Origin: Daphnia pulex
Taxonomy: Eukaryota; Arthropoda; Branchiopoda; Diplostraca; Daphniidae
DNA length: 64,000 nucleotides
Direction: 5' to 3'
Assembly (NCBI RefSeq): GCF_021134715.1
Contig: NC_060018.1
Span: 248,001 to 312,000, forward strand
Shown here piece after piece: positions 47,390-61,422 of the stretch; positions within the stretch are counted from its first letter, which is position 1; the number at the start of each line of letters is the position of its first letter. The translations under genes were made by a program, and so were the position numbers. The notes under the pieces were generated by a model. That model did not search any database, was not told the origin of the DNA, and saw only the letters and a list, made by a program, of their open reading frames with translations.

Positions 47390-50207
47390 GGCATCACCAC
47401 CACCAATGACGACTCTGCACCAACAACAAATATTCAACAACAACAAACAAGCAGCACATCCATCACAACACCATCAGTTCTACTAAACTTTTTTTGTCCA
47501 TCAAAATTTTTTCCTTCTTTTTCTTCTCTCCTACCAAAGACAAGAGGCGACGTGGACTGGTTCATTCCGGCGTGATTTGTTTTGGCCTCGGGTCAGCTGA
47601 GCCATCGTTTGGCATTCTGACAAAGTACTACATTTTCTACACACCCACCACAGACGTGTGTGGGTGTACGTGTACGAGACACAAAACCCAAACACACACG
47701 AGACCTACGACGGAAGGAAGACCCGATCCGTTTGTTATTGCCAAACGTCGTCGTCAACAACGGCGTCGTACACACACTACTAATATCAAATGGTCATCTT
47801 TAATTTTAAGGCTAATAGAAAATAAACTCACGCAAGCGCAGACAACTAAAGAAAGTTTTCCATCCAACTGATTGTTGTGATTCGATGAGAAATCAGACTA
47901 ATTCGTATGAGGCCGAGCGTTTCACCTTTCACCTGGCCCGGAATCAAAGTCGTTACTAGGGAATCGATTGAATATAACCTGTTGTTGAGTCTATTCCTTG
48001 GAGAATACATATCGACCAGTTGGATCGAATCAAGGTTGCTACATTATTATGATGAGACAAATATATATACGACATGCCATTCATTAGCTAGGCGAAATCA
48101 TTTTCACAAGTGGTGGGGATCATTTCTCATTTGAGCCACCAGCTGTTGGGCAGCCACCAATGTTTTTCCCCTTCAGTGGTGTTGTTGTGCCAGTGAAAGT
48201 TTTGAAGCCGAAAAAGAGCTAGAGGGCAAGATGGAGTCGTTGGGGAACGGTCGAAAAGAATGGATGGGGAAAATGTCGGTCAGTGGGTCGCTACGGTAGA
48301 AAGTGAAAACTGGGTCAAGTTGTCCGAAAACGAGAGAAGGCGGTTCTTTTTCGCACACCGAGAGAGTGACGGAATCAAATTCACAACAACATTGAGGCCC
48401 AGCAGCTGATCAGCACGCAGACTACTAAACTTACCCTGCACGATCGGCGTCCAATCGACTATGATGGCGGGCTGACCGACGATCCAACACATTTCTCACT
48501 GCACACAAAACGTTCAAGGTGCTAGGCAGCACTACAAATTGTTGACTGATGGCGTGGGAATTGAGTTCAATACTTGGAGTCACCACCACACGATCCAACC
48601 ACCGACAAACACACAAGTTTTCACGTCCGTACGTGGAGCAGCAGACCTCGTTTTCGGCCTTGGCTACGCCGAAAGTTATGGAGCTGCTGCACACACCAAC
48701 TTTTGTGTGTGTTTCTTTTACTCTCTAACCCCCTCTATGTTTAGCAACCCGAATCGTGTGACGTCACGGGGTGCGGCTAAAGAGCAATCCTTTCGCCCTG
48801 CGGCACTTATTCAGGATCTTTTTTCAGCCACACATCCAAGGTCTTTTTGATCTCGTGCCAATTTAGATATGCATCCGAATGATTGTCCAACACACACAAA
48901 GAAGAAAAGAATTATTCATCTTCCAACAAAGCTCACGTGATAATTCAGTAAAACAATGACAAACATTTTGGCGAAGCTTGGAAAAAGTCGCTTCAACGTC
49001 AAATTTTCCACGACGCCAGCACCAAAAACAGATCGTCTGCTATTTTCTAACGTGCGCAGTTTTGAAATAATCCTAACGTTGGAAAATTATTATTATTCGC
49101 CGGATTTTTATTGCTAGACTATATACCACATGTTTCACACATCCCCACTCTCAAGTCTGAGGAAATCGAAAGTTGTAGGCCCTCGGGGCAAACTTAAATG
49201 TACACGTTGATCTTTTTTTTAAAAGCCATCGGAAATGGGGGGAACCAGTCGGCCGTAATATTTCTCTCTCTCTTCTTATTATTCCCCTCTCTCTCTCGTG
49301 ATCCAACAGACAACTAAATAATGTAAAATACCGAGCGTGCGTTCAATGCGACCGGTTTCTGTTACCAAAAAGAAACAAAAGAGAAACTCGACGGCTATAT
49401 AGTTGCTCCTGCACGCAGTCTATATACTTGATAATAACGTGACTGTTACGTTAGCATTCATTCACATCATTTTCATTATTAGAAAACCGCCCGCAGAGTT
49501 GCTGTGTTGTACAAACACTTGCGTATGGACTCGATGGTAACTGGACCCAGACGGAATACATTCGAGATATTGTTTCGCCTTTTCTTATTTCGCTTTCAAG
49601 AATTAAAAACAAGAAAGAAAAGATTCTTTCACTTTCTCTATTCTCGCCGGGCAAAAGTGTTTTGCTGTTTTGGATTTCCTCTTTTTATTGTTGGGTGTGA
49701 ATGCAGCAGCACTTGTGTGTGTCTCATTCAGCAGAAATGGGCTCCGAGACGAGGAAAATTGTGCAACACAAACTGTTTCAAGGTCTTCGATTGTTGTTAT
49801 TCAAAAGATTCTGTATAAGGGATTATTCACCAGCGTAAGGAGGTCAACATCAAATTAGTAACCTACTTTGATATGATAGACGCGTCGAACAGTAAACACA
49901 AAACGTGACACTGATAGAGTCGTCATTTCTCTATACAATAAACGACGATTATCGCAACATTTATGACTGAATGGCCATTTCTGTTCGACAGATGAATATA
50001 TAAAATGTTTGACTGTTGGTATATTGAGATTAAGACAAATCGATTCCATTTGAAATTCGAGTGGTTTAACTGAAGCAACATAATATAATATATAGTCTTA
50101 TGAAAGTAATACAAGGGCACTTGGAAATGGAAAGAGTGAAAATTTGCCGCAGAGGCGATTTCCAACTTACTAGGAATAGCTGGCGGATAAAATGCAGCAG
50201 GACTGGA
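47390..50207 (-). other. Smaug upstream region
   Basis: No gene recognised between Smaug and GCC1. CA-rich and CT-rich tracts (47690-47700, 48700-48720, 49262-49297) are present. It should contain the Smaug 5' UTR and promoter and, at its right end, the GCC1 3' UTR. Confidence 0.4.
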
Positions 50208-52852
50208 TCAAACCAAATTCAGTTTCCATTTGGGATGCTGGGATCGCACTCGCTGGATCTCTTTCGGTGAAAAATGGAGGCAGGCGGCGATGGCGTTGAA
50301 CATGTGAGACTGAGAGGACGGATCAGAGTGGAGAAAAAACTCCAAAAGGACGTTTTTCAGGTATTCCAAATTAGCGCCTTCACGCGATTGATTGCGCTCC
50401 AAACGAGCCAGTTCTTCGTGCAGATGCTGTTTCTGCTCGGCAACTTTATGCTCCATGGTAACAAAGGCCATTTGCATTTCACGGAGAGAGGCTTCCAGCT
50501 GATTCTTGGAACGACGCAGACCAAGAATCTCCCCCTCCTTCCGGGCTAGTTCTTCCACGTAATGCAAAATTTGCCCACCACTGGCAGAAGCTCCTAACGT
50601 CATCGAGGCAAGAGGGGCCAAGGATTCAGGCCACTCGTCATTCGAGTCGCTGGTTTTAGTACTAGAAGTGACAGGAGACAAAGCCGATCCGCTTTTCAAG
50701 TTTAACGATTCGCGGAGGCTGGCGAGTTCTTCGTCCTTTTCCTGCAACAGCGTCAGGGATCGCTCCCTTTGCTTTTGAAGCTGTTGCTCCATATCGGCAA
50801 CACGAACACGACACGTGCGTTCCATTTGGCCCATTTCATCCTTCCACTCGCTACGCTCTTTGGCCCAAGATTCTTGGATCGATCGCATCGAATCCTTATG
50901 CTCCTCTTCACCGTGTTCCATTTCACTGCGGAGGAACTGGATTTGAACACGCATTTGATTGACTTCTTCTTCAGTGTGAGCTGCTACGGCAACTGCTTTT
51001 ACGTCGACTGGTTTTTCATCGCGTTTGTACCATTCAAGTTCATGTTTCAGTTGCTGCAATTCCAACTGACAGGCTTCGTGATGATCAGAGTCTGAACTGG
51101 CATTGTCTAATTCAAAAATCGCTATAAATTGAAATAAAAGAAAAATTACTAATTTTTAAAAATCAGGAAACACCACTAAACAAATTACCAGCGAGATTAA
51201 TGTTTGCATTCGACCGACGGTTGACTTCCATTAACCTATTTTTCAATGAAGTTATTTTATCGATAATTTTTGGAACGTCATATTCTTCTTCGTTGTGATT
51301 GGAAGCTTGGCTTGGTGCACTTTGCATGGTGTTCAATTGCTCCTGATAACCAAAAAAGTTTAAATACTCATCGAAATAATAATTATAGTGATACGTACCC
51401 TAAGTTTCGAGACAGTGGACAGGTCTTGTTGTCGTAAACGGTCATAGGAACCGATCCGCTCGGAAAATTCCGCCAAGCGAGCTTCTAAACTGGCAACTCT
51501 CTTTTCATGAGCTTCGGCTAGCTTTCGCGCATCTTCCTTAGCCTCGAGCGCATTTCGCTGTTCCTGTATTTCATAAGGTAAAGTTAAACATCATAATCAC
51601 CTTTCAGTTTGGACGAAATTTTTACCTGCTGGATAGCCAATCGGTGGTGTATCTTTAAATCAGCCATTTCGTTCTGAAGTTGCATCAAATGAGATGGCTG
51701 TTGGAGTTTTTGCTCGGCAGCAAACAGTTTCATTTTAGTTGATTCAAGTTCATTACTGAGATCCCGAAACCTAAAACATTTAAAAATAAATATTTAAAAT
51801 GACATATTTCATAACAACAGTTTATTAGGGCATTACTTTCTTTCAGCAACTTCCAGTTGGTTTGAAGACTGGTTGCTAGCTTGGTGTGACAATCTAGATT
51901 TACTATTGAGTTCTGATTCAAGGTTTTCTCTTTTTTGCCTCTCTTCTGCAATAGTTTTCTGCAGTTCTCTGCAGAAAATGAAATATTATTTAAAAAAATG
52001 AAACTGGATGAGAGATTTGTTACAGAATCACTTGATTCACACACCTCAGAATCACTTGATTATTTGTTGACTCTCTGCTTCTTTCAGCCTTTTCAGTGCT
52101 AAGATTAGATTTAAGCTCAGACAGTTGCTGCTTAAATGACTGTGAGGCAATGTCTGCCTGATTACAGGCACCTGCTAATGCTTTCTCCAACTATAAAAAG
52201 GAAAAAAATAACCTACACATGATTTTCTTATAATTTAATGAAATTCAACCAACTAGTAAACTTACACTCTCTTTTTCTAGTAAAAGTCTTTTGCGATCTT
52301 GTTGGAAATTAGCTTCACTTCTTGATTTTTCAGCAGTTATGGTTGCCAATGACTCAGATAAAGTAGTCAACTGGGTTTTCAGTAGTCTAAGAGTATCTCT
52401 TTCCTTATTTGCAGAAGCTCCATCCTTAATTTAGTAAATTATAACCATTAGGATTCAGAAAAAAAAATTTCATGAATTATATAATACCTCTGTGTCATTC
52501 TTAATGCCTTCAAGAGATGTAGATGAATCAATTCCAGAAATATTTTCTGCAGAATTTCCATCATCTGCTGAATTTTTGGCCTCAGCCAAAGCCTTTAAAC
52601 TTGCTTCCAAGGCTTCCTTTTCTTTTTGAATGCCTTTGTAGGCTTGAACAACATCTAAGAAACACACAAAAATAATGAAATTAAAATTATATTAAAAAAC
52701 AATGTGATGGTAGAATTCAAACTTAAAACACTTCAAAATATTTAAATAAAATTAAACCTACCCCTCAATTTCTTCTCATAACGACCAAGCTGTTCCTTTT
52801 GCTGTTCAATTACTTCTTTATATTCCTTCTCTTTTTTTGTTAATCTATCCAT
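50208..52852 (-). CDS. GCC1: GRIP and coiled-coil protein 1 (GCC1/GCC88), trans-Golgi golgin
   Basis: Nine exons on the minus strand: 52762-52852, 52488-52654, 52266-52424, 52045-52190, 51837-51968, 51626-51770, 51399-51563, 51189-51342 and 50208-51121; 690 aa. The N-terminus EEKQKEQ-type helix and YEKKLRDVVQAYKGIQKEKE closely match human GCC1 (ARLKDVVRAYKSLLKEKEAL). Nearly the whole protein is coiled coil. The C-terminal GRIP domain (about 637-680) has NLEYLKNVLLEFFLHSD with the conserved Tyr that contacts Arl1, then FSPKEIQRVR. GRIP golgins are recruited by Arl1-GTP to trans-Golgi membranes and tether endosome-derived vesicles. The gene diverges from SPCS1 with a 193-bp gap. Confidence 0.92.
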
Positions 52853-53045
52853 TTCTGCTAATTTATTTAATTTCTTCTATTTACCTACATTGTTTTTTTC
52901 GTTTAACCACATAAGCAGCAGCTGACTTCGCCTAGCGGAATGTATTGTAACTGTGTATACACAGCGGCTGCTAGCTACACGTCACCTCTCGTAGTTGTGT
53001 ACCTGTCAAAAAGCCACTGCTTGAAAACTGTTAATTTGCTTCATA
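52853..53045. promoter_or_regulatory. Bidirectional promoter between GCC1 and SPCS1
   Basis: 193 bp between two start codons on opposite strands, so both core promoters and 5' UTRs must lie here. A CAGCGGCTGCT sequence occurs near 52962 and a TGACTTCGCCTAGCGG near 52921. No TATA box is evident. Confidence 0.55.
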
Positions 53046-53490
53046 ATGGCATTCAATTTTGATACTCACATGGTTAGCATTTATACTTGAAAAATCCTCA
53101 TAAATTGTTTAACGAAAAACTTTTTACTTAGGACTATGAAGGACAGCATTTCGCCGAAAAGTTATCGCACATCATTGTTGTGGTTTTTGGGGTAAAGTTT
53201 TGAATTTTTATGATTATGGTTGTCAGAATAACAATTTCAATTTCAAAATCTGCTGTTAGGTTATTGGCTGGGTTATAGGATACATCAACCAACAATTTTC
53301 TCAGACAATTTTGGTCCTTGGAGTTGGAGTACTAATTGCTGCGATTGTCACACTACCTCCCTGGCCCATGTATCGCAGAAAGAGTCTAAACTGGAGGAAG
53401 CCTCGTAAGGAGGTTACTGTAGATACCACCAAAACAGAACAAAAAGAAGTTGTTACTACTGCATCCAAGCAAAAGAAAAAGAATAAGTAA
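53046..53490 (+). CDS. SPCS1: Signal peptidase complex subunit 1 (SPC12)
   Basis: Exons 53046-53072, 53132-53191 and 53260-53490 encode 105 residues (human 102). MDYEGQHFAEKLSHIIVV corresponds to human MDYKGQKLAEQMFQGII; two membrane segments follow (VIGWVIGYINQQF and ILVLGVGVLIAAIVTL) separated by a short loop, then the family signature LPPWPMYRR and a Lys-rich tail ending KQKKKNK. SPCS1 is a non-catalytic subunit of the ER signal peptidase that helps exclude membrane-anchor segments from cleavage. An AATAAA lies at about 53514. Confidence 0.95.
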
Positions 53491-54305
53491 ACACTGTGTG
53501 ATTTTTCATTGAAAAATAAAAATTTATTAAACATCTAATATTCTAGACTGACCTTTATTCCTGTAAATAGGCTCCTTTAATGACTAAAAAACTGCAGTTT
53601 TGCGTTTTCCTGTTAAAATCAGAAAATTTAAAAATAAGTTGAACTTTAAAGCTATCCATTTTTTTAAATTTACATTCAAGATGAAATTCCATTTAACTAC
53701 TATAGAAATTCTGCTTTCATCGGCGCTTATGCATACTAATAATGAAGTCCCCTCTCCACAGACTGTAGAAGTGATAACACCACTGAAAAAGTAGGCTACC
53801 TGTCTCCCCCCCTTTCCTGTGATCATTGATGATTGTCTCTGCATCTGCAAATATAAAAGTAGTTTTACCATTTAAAAAAAAAGGTTAGGAAGCAGTAATT
53901 TAACTTTGATATAAAATAATAATGAATTCAGTCTCCGTGCAATTGTGCAAAAAACGATGACGATCAGGCAATTCAAGTTGGCTTAAAGTCGCTATCTTTA
54001 TAATAACTAGCGGACAAGTTAAGTCAAAAGAAGAAAAAAAATAATGTTGTCTTCTAACAAACTAAGCCTTGTTTAAAAACAGGTTTGGAACAAACAGGAA
54101 AATGATCCAATATTTATCCCTTTCGATGTTTCCTTCTTTGATATACTAACGATTCATAAATTCTTAAGTATGAAACGCAGCATTCATAAAAATATACGTA
54201 GTAGTTCTACTCTTATTTCTACCGCATCTGTAAAACAGAAACTGTGTCTTATTAACACAAATCTAGGCTGATGTGAGGTTTTACATCTTGGTCAGAGTAA
54301 TCTTG
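53491..54305. other. Convergent intergenic region
   Basis: SPCS1 3' end followed by AT-rich sequence. A minus-strand frame at 53584-53871 has no recognisable domain. It may be the 3' UTR of the exon at 54306-54559. Confidence 0.4.
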
Positions 54306-54559
54306 CTAGGCTAATTTCACGATTTCTTCTTCATGCCATCTGTTTCTCACCATTTGGCCCAATTTTTCTAACGATCTGTGTGGTAACGCACCAAAAAATT
54401 CAAGAGTAATTTGATGGCGGGGATGGTGATATAGCACAATGACATCAGACAAAATTCTCAACTTCGTAACGATAGATCTCCGGTTTTTCGATGAACTCAT
54501 CATTAGCTGTGAGAGATAACGCACGGTAATAGCCAGTTTAAAAAGAGTAGGGATATTCT
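54306..54559 (-). CDS. Unrecognised C-terminal exon, divergent to YAE1
   Basis: Minus-strand exon-like frame beginning after a good acceptor (TTTTTATCTAG, then AGAATATCCC). It reads NIPTLFKLAITVRYLSQLMM, then SSSKNRRSIVTKL, RILSDVIVLYHHPRHQITL and EFFGALPHRSLEKLGQMVRN, ending at a TGA at 54306-54308. The regular pattern of hydrophobic and basic residues looks like a folded helical protein. An upstream exon candidate (54620-54660, LSDDLKTD) does not join in phase, so either the true upstream exon is missed or translation begins at the ATG at 54503, giving 65 aa. I do not recognise the family. Confidence 0.4.
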
Positions 54560-54741
54560 CTAGATAAAAAGATAATAATTTTAACTATAAAAAAATCAAC
54601 AAAAAATGACAATATCCTAACTTACAAATCGGTTTTTAGGTCATCCGACAACTCCGGGATGAAAAAACCTAGATTTGACACTTGACAGAAAAAAATGTTT
54701 AGAAAATCAAACTAAAAACTTCATTATTATACATTACTACA

Positions 54742-55098
54742 ATGGAAAGTGCTGATTCCGATTCCGATGATGGAAACGTTTCAAAACTAACCTGGAATAA
54801 GCTGCAAAATGCATGCCATTCGGTAAATTTTAAAATTCTAATTGCCTTTAATTTGACACTAGGTATAAATACTTTAATTTTCTTTTAGCAAGGTTATCTC
54901 GAAGGTCTTACTGAGGGAAAAGAGCGAAAATTACAAGAGGGTTTCGACCAAGGCTATTTAGCTGGATTTCAACAAAGTCAGCGTTTGGCAGAAATTAAAG
55001 GATTTTTGAGTGCCATCATGCTCAAGAACAGCAGTGATGTACAGCTGAGTGAAAAATTTAAAACAGCTATCACAGAAATCAACCATAACAGCAACTAG
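54742..55098 (+). CDS. YAE1: YAE1 domain-containing protein
   Basis: Exons 54742-54822 and 54889-55098 encode 96 residues. After an acidic start (ESADSDSDDGN) comes the Yae1 N-terminal repeat of spaced glycines: QGYLEGLTEGKERKLQEGFD followed by QGYLAGFQQSQRLAE, the so-called deca-GX3 motif. In yeast and humans YAE1 works with LTO1 as an adaptor that brings the cytosolic iron-sulfur assembly machinery to ABCE1, the ribosome-recycling ATPase. The length is short for animals but the motif is complete. An AATAAA follows at 55140. Confidence 0.85.
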
Positions 55099-55774
55099 GA
55101 TGGTTTGAACACGAACATGATTTCAAGTGGATTTTTCATAAATAAAGTATCATCGTGTGATGCAGTTTTAAGTTCTTACCAATATTTGGTTGCTGGTCTG
55201 ATATTCTGTTGAAAATGGATCAATATATGAATTAAATTGTCCTTACCCCTTTTAGTTTCCATCAAGATTCAACAGCTTCACGTGCAGACCACTGCAATTT
55301 TCGCGACTTCCATATTAAACATGCCTACAATTTTAACCTTTTTTTTTATGAAGCTGGCAATTTATTTTGTTCAATTAAGAAGGGGAGGGAAAGATTAATT
55401 GGACAGAACACCTTTTCGTATTGGAAAACATTTACCCTATTAGTTGGCAATCATAGGGCCCATATCGCTTGTTTGTTCACAAAAAATTAATCACTGAGCG
55501 AGGCAGACAATAAAAAAAAAAAAAAAAAAAAACGGAGCTGTAAGTGAGACTAGGGAGGAAGACAAAAACCGAAGTATTACAACAAAAAATATCAAGAGTG
55601 TTCCAAGTAGAATTTCAATGTTTTTTTTTTTCGTAATGACCTGGATTACAAGTTTGAAGGAAAAAAAAACGAAAAAACAAAAATCATCCCAATTTCATCG
55701 TACAAGAGGAAGGAATTCTTATTTTAAAAAATTTTTGTGAAAAGTGTTTCATCTCTCCGTCACTCATCCATGTT
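55099..55774 (-). other. YAE1 3' end and cofilin 3' UTR
   Basis: Convergent, non-coding. Contains an A-tract of about 19 bases near 55513-55531 and a T-run near 55620, which in minus orientation belong to the cofilin 3' UTR. Confidence 0.45.
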
Positions 55775-57249
55775 TTACATGCGGTCAGTAGACCTCAACT
55801 TCTCTTCAACGGCTTCCGGTGAAGCTTCTGAATGATCAGTCGCCTGTAAAACAAAAAATGGATTAGATCAACTGATGGTGACACGAAATCCTTACTATGA
55901 GCTTACCTGAATGTACTTTGCCACTCCTACGAGAGCTTTCTTCAGAGCATCGAAAGACGAAGAGTACAACATCTTCTTCTTTACTTTCGCGTCATCTGGA
56001 CACCATGACATTAAAAAGAGCTTTTCCTTTTTACCCTGCAGAGAAAACATAAAAGCTATCTACAAGTGTCCAACAAAACCACTGAGAATTTAATCTTACT
56101 TCCTGGGTTCCCTGGCATTGATGAGTGTACTCAAAATCGAAAAGGCCATAACGACATTCCTTCTCGGCTCCATTAACAATCTTCAGCTTTTCCAAGAATG
56201 ATTCGTAGCTAGACTCACGGTCCCCTAATAAGAGAAAAAGAGAATGCTGTTTTACAATGCTTATAATCAATATTTCATTTAATTCCTTACCAGTAGATTC
56301 AACATCAATGAATTTCTCATCCTTGATATAGAATACCACATAACGATAATCCTTCTTGGTTTTGATCTTTTCAAACACTTGCTTGCAAGCATCAGTGACG
56401 GTAACTCCTGAAGCCTGAAAACAAAAAATAATAACTTGATTAGTTATACCCTTGAACTTGATACCTGATAAGCAAAAATTAAAAAAAAAAAAAAATAATT
56501 GATAAAGGTACATTTTAGTTTCAGCTGACTACACATCAAACCCTAAGATTTCGAAATTCTAAATGGTTCTTAAAATGCAACAATCCGGCATATCGAATTG
56601 ACAGCGATGAAACGAGGCTCAACAAGGAAGGAAGTTACTATAATTATGGTCTCGTAAAACCGGAAGTGAGAGAAAATGATAAGACTCTTTCTCGTGTATC
56701 TCATCTTACTGTTCCAAGGTCTAGTCGCCGAAAAGGTGACGTTATCGTACGACTTGCCAATGCCTAACCAGTACAAGTCAACAAACCTCGCAAGAGTTAC
56801 TTGCATCAGCAGGAAATAAAAAAGATTACACACACGTAAGGTATGCATTACTGTACCCCAAATGAGTGAAAAACTAGTGGAACGGAAGTCCATTACTACA
56901 AAGAGATCTTTGGAGAACATGACACCACGCATAGCCGGTAAATGCACTTAACTCTAACTCAGACATTGTGACACAAAAAATTGGTGGCTAAAGTTGAAGA
57001 ATATGTTAGGGAATTTCGCAACCTATGCATAGAGATGTGAGCTTAGACGAAATTTTCAACCGAGGTGAGCTAAATTCAGAATGGGAAGCCGGCCCCCCGC
57101 CAAGCCTTGCCGCGTTCGTCAGTTAAGCACACACAAGGATAGAACTTTTCTCCCTGAATCGAGGACTTTGGGACAGAAATTGGAAGAATTCCACACGTAT
57201 ACAGCAAACACATTTCTAACGACATGACAATATCAACGTTACTCACCAT
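55775..57249 (-). CDS. tsr: Cofilin/actin-depolymerising factor (twinstar)
   Basis: Five exons on the minus strand: 57247-57249, 56291-56414, 56100-56224, 55907-56035 and 55775-55843; 149 aa. The first coding exon is the ATG alone, followed by a GT donor and an 832-bp intron; the same arrangement is known in animal cofilin genes. Product: ASGVTVTDACKQVFEKIKTK (Ser at position 3 is the LIM-kinase site), RYVVFYIKDEKFIDVEST, CRYGLFDFEYTHQCQG, KLFLMSWCPDDAKVKKKMLY (actin-binding long helix) and SSSFDALKKALVGVAKYIQA. Cofilin binds ADP-actin and severs filaments. Confidence 0.96.
56415..57246 (-). other. First intron of cofilin
   Basis: 832 bp, ten times the usual intron in this window. A 125-codon minus-strand frame at 56570-56947 has no domain. 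Large first introns of actin genes and their regulators often hold enhancers; nothing specific is visible here. Confidence 0.4.
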
Positions 57250-58845
57250 TTTGGACTAAGAAAAAAGTCTAGAAAAATTTCACGCAAAGCTCAAAGACGC
57301 CTAAACTGAAAGATCAACCCGAATGACTGCGGGATGAGACGGCACTGGGGGGAGTGAGTGGTGCGAGTGAGAGAGAGAGAGAGAAAATGCCCTCGATAAG
57401 ATTTTACTCGTGGCGCGGCGAAAGAAGAGGGGAAACTCAGAGTAGACTTCTCTACACCGGCCGGGACCTCGCACTGCAAAATGGCGGCTGTTCCCCAAAC
57501 TTGAGAAAACTTGGCGCTACCCAGTCCACACCCAGAAAAGCGCGTCATCTGGGGGTGGAATACAGCGCCGTCAAACGATGCCTATTTCGAACCATATTAC
57601 AAACTTCACTAATTTATCACAAATAAAACATATAATGATAGGCGCATCATTTATCATTTTAAAAATAATTTGTATGACTCTTATTCTGTTTGCTGTTATG
57701 TAAAATCTCAAATGTCGTTAAATGAATTCGGGTAACCGCCAGGGGTCTCTGCTTGCTTAGCGATTGAAGGATGATGCCGATTGTAGAGAATTTTGTGTGT
57801 ACTGGTTGCACATTCTCTGATTGGTTGTCCATATCGGGCGCTTGTTAACCCGAAAAAGGGGAGCCCAAACCACAAACCTGGAGAGAGTTACGAAAAGTAA
57901 CTTTTTCTGTAAAATCCTCTACTCGCAGATTTTTCTGCTTGAGCAAAAAGTTGCCGACTCTAAATGATCATTCCGACTTCCTAATAAATGGTGTGCATCT
58001 CGCATGAGTGTTTTAACGAAAAAAAAAAATTATTGGGCCAGTTGCACACTTATTCTTTCATTCAGTTTCTCGGGGAGGATGACCTTTTATGGGCAGACAT
58101 CGATGACTCACATTTTTACTTCCCCTCCCTCTAATCTGCCCTCCCCTCCCCTATGTATTAAAAATCTGAAACTCTCGGGACCGGTGTCGACAACTTTCTC
58201 TGTTTCTATAATTTAGACCAAAAAGTTTCAATTGCCATAGATCGCCTTCGCACAATGAACAGCCGATAACAGCGTGATTCGAAAGTTTTCGCCGTTTCAG
58301 GATGACTTATCAACAACGCTGGAAAGCGTTCTCCATTGGGGACCATGAGAAAGAATAGTCTGTGCATACGGGGGGAATATGTCCATATATGGCATTAGAC
58401 AAGCTATGCTACATAACATAACATCTGTCGGCTGACAATTGTCAACCGCTTCGGTTTTCTCTTGACTCTACTTTCTGAGGTTTGTATTTCCTTTCCTCTC
58501 GACTAAAACGAATTCCAGTACAGAGTCCCAGACGTCTGACGTCTGGGATTGTAAATGTTTTTCTTGGCAAATTTCATTCTTTTCTTTTCACAACAATTAT
58601 TAGAAATTGAAACGTGTCTCTTAAAAATGTAAGTCAACATTAAAAAACAATTTTTGGCAATTAAATCGCAAATAAGACATAAAATAGCATCAACCGTCTA
58701 ATGCTAATTAATACAATATGACAACGCAGCATGTACGTTTTGTTTACGAAAAACAAGTGAATAACGGTTTGAAAAGTTAAACGAAGCCGGGCTCAAAAAT
58801 ATTCCAAAGAATATTTCTCTATCCGTTTACATCCTTCTATTTATC
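57250..58845. promoter_or_regulatory. Divergent region between cofilin and SmD2
   Basis: No gene recognised. Short purine/pyrimidine tracts lie at 57368-57384 and 58120-58155. A perfect 10-bp inverted repeat with a 3-base loop at 58526-58548 contains two ACGTC half sites. The region should hold both promoters; cofilin 5' UTR sequence probably covers about 57250-57330. Confidence 0.45.
58526..58548. repeat. Perfect inverted repeat with CREB/ATF-like core
   Basis: TCCCAGACGT, CTG, ACGTCTGGGA: arms match over 10 bases. TGACGTC, the core of a cAMP-response element, is formed at 58538-58544. Location about 300 bp upstream of the SmD2 start fits a promoter element; binding is not shown. Confidence 0.5.
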
Positions 58846-59425
58846 ATGGCGTAAGTAAAGCTTAAGTTCAATTTCAAAATAGAAAATTTTTAAATCTATA
58901 TTTTCAGCTAGTTACAGTGTTCCGTGTCTGCAGATTTTTCTCTACTTGACAGTTTCGTATGAGCACTAAATAATAAATGTTTCTTTCCATAGGGCTGTTG
59001 CAAATAAACCCAAGTCGGAGATGACACCGGAGGAATTGGCCAAACGGGAAGAAGAAGAATTCAACACTGGACCACTTTCAGTTTTGACTCAGAGTGTAAA
59101 AAACAACACTCAGGTCTTGATCAACTGCCGTAACAACAAAAAGCTACTGGGACGTGTTAAAGCTTTTGACCGTCACTGCAATATGGTTCTAGAAAATGTC
59201 AAGGAAATGTGGACTGAAGTTCCCAGAACAGGGAAAGGAAAGAAGAAGGTAATTTTCACTATTTCTGCATTCATTCATTCATCTATCAACAGTGACAGTT
59301 GTATATTTATTTTATAGAGCAAACCAGTCAACAAGGACCGTTTTATCTCCAAAATGTTCCTACGTGGAGATTCTGTAATATTAGTATTAAGAAATCCTTT
59401 GGCTGGTACTCCTGGAGCAAAATAA
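58846..59425 (+). CDS. SNRPD2: Small nuclear ribonucleoprotein Sm D2
   Basis: Exons 58846-58850 (ATG plus two bases), 58993-59248 and 59318-59425 encode 122 residues (human 118). Sm1 motif: [20 protein letters not shown] and [20 protein letters not shown]; Sm2 motif: [20 protein letters not shown], ending PLAGTPGAK. The [21 protein letters not shown]-terminal segment is specific to SmD2. It is part of the seven-member Sm ring on U1, U2, U4 and U5 snRNAs. An AATAAA follows at 59457. PSMA6 is transcribed towards it, leaving 113 bp between the two stop codons. Confidence 0.97.
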
Positions 59426-59538
59426 TTGTATGTGTTTATCTCTCACTTTTGTATGAAATAAAAAAATCGAACAGCGGAAAATGTGTTTTATTATCTCGTT
59501 TTATTCCAATGTTGAAAGAAAAAGTTACAAAATCAAAC

Positions 59539-61422
<1,884 letters not shown>

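Noticed and set aside
56570-56947. 125-codon minus-strand frame in cofilin intron 1
   Set aside because: No domain; it lies wholly within an intron whose borders are fixed by the conserved protein.
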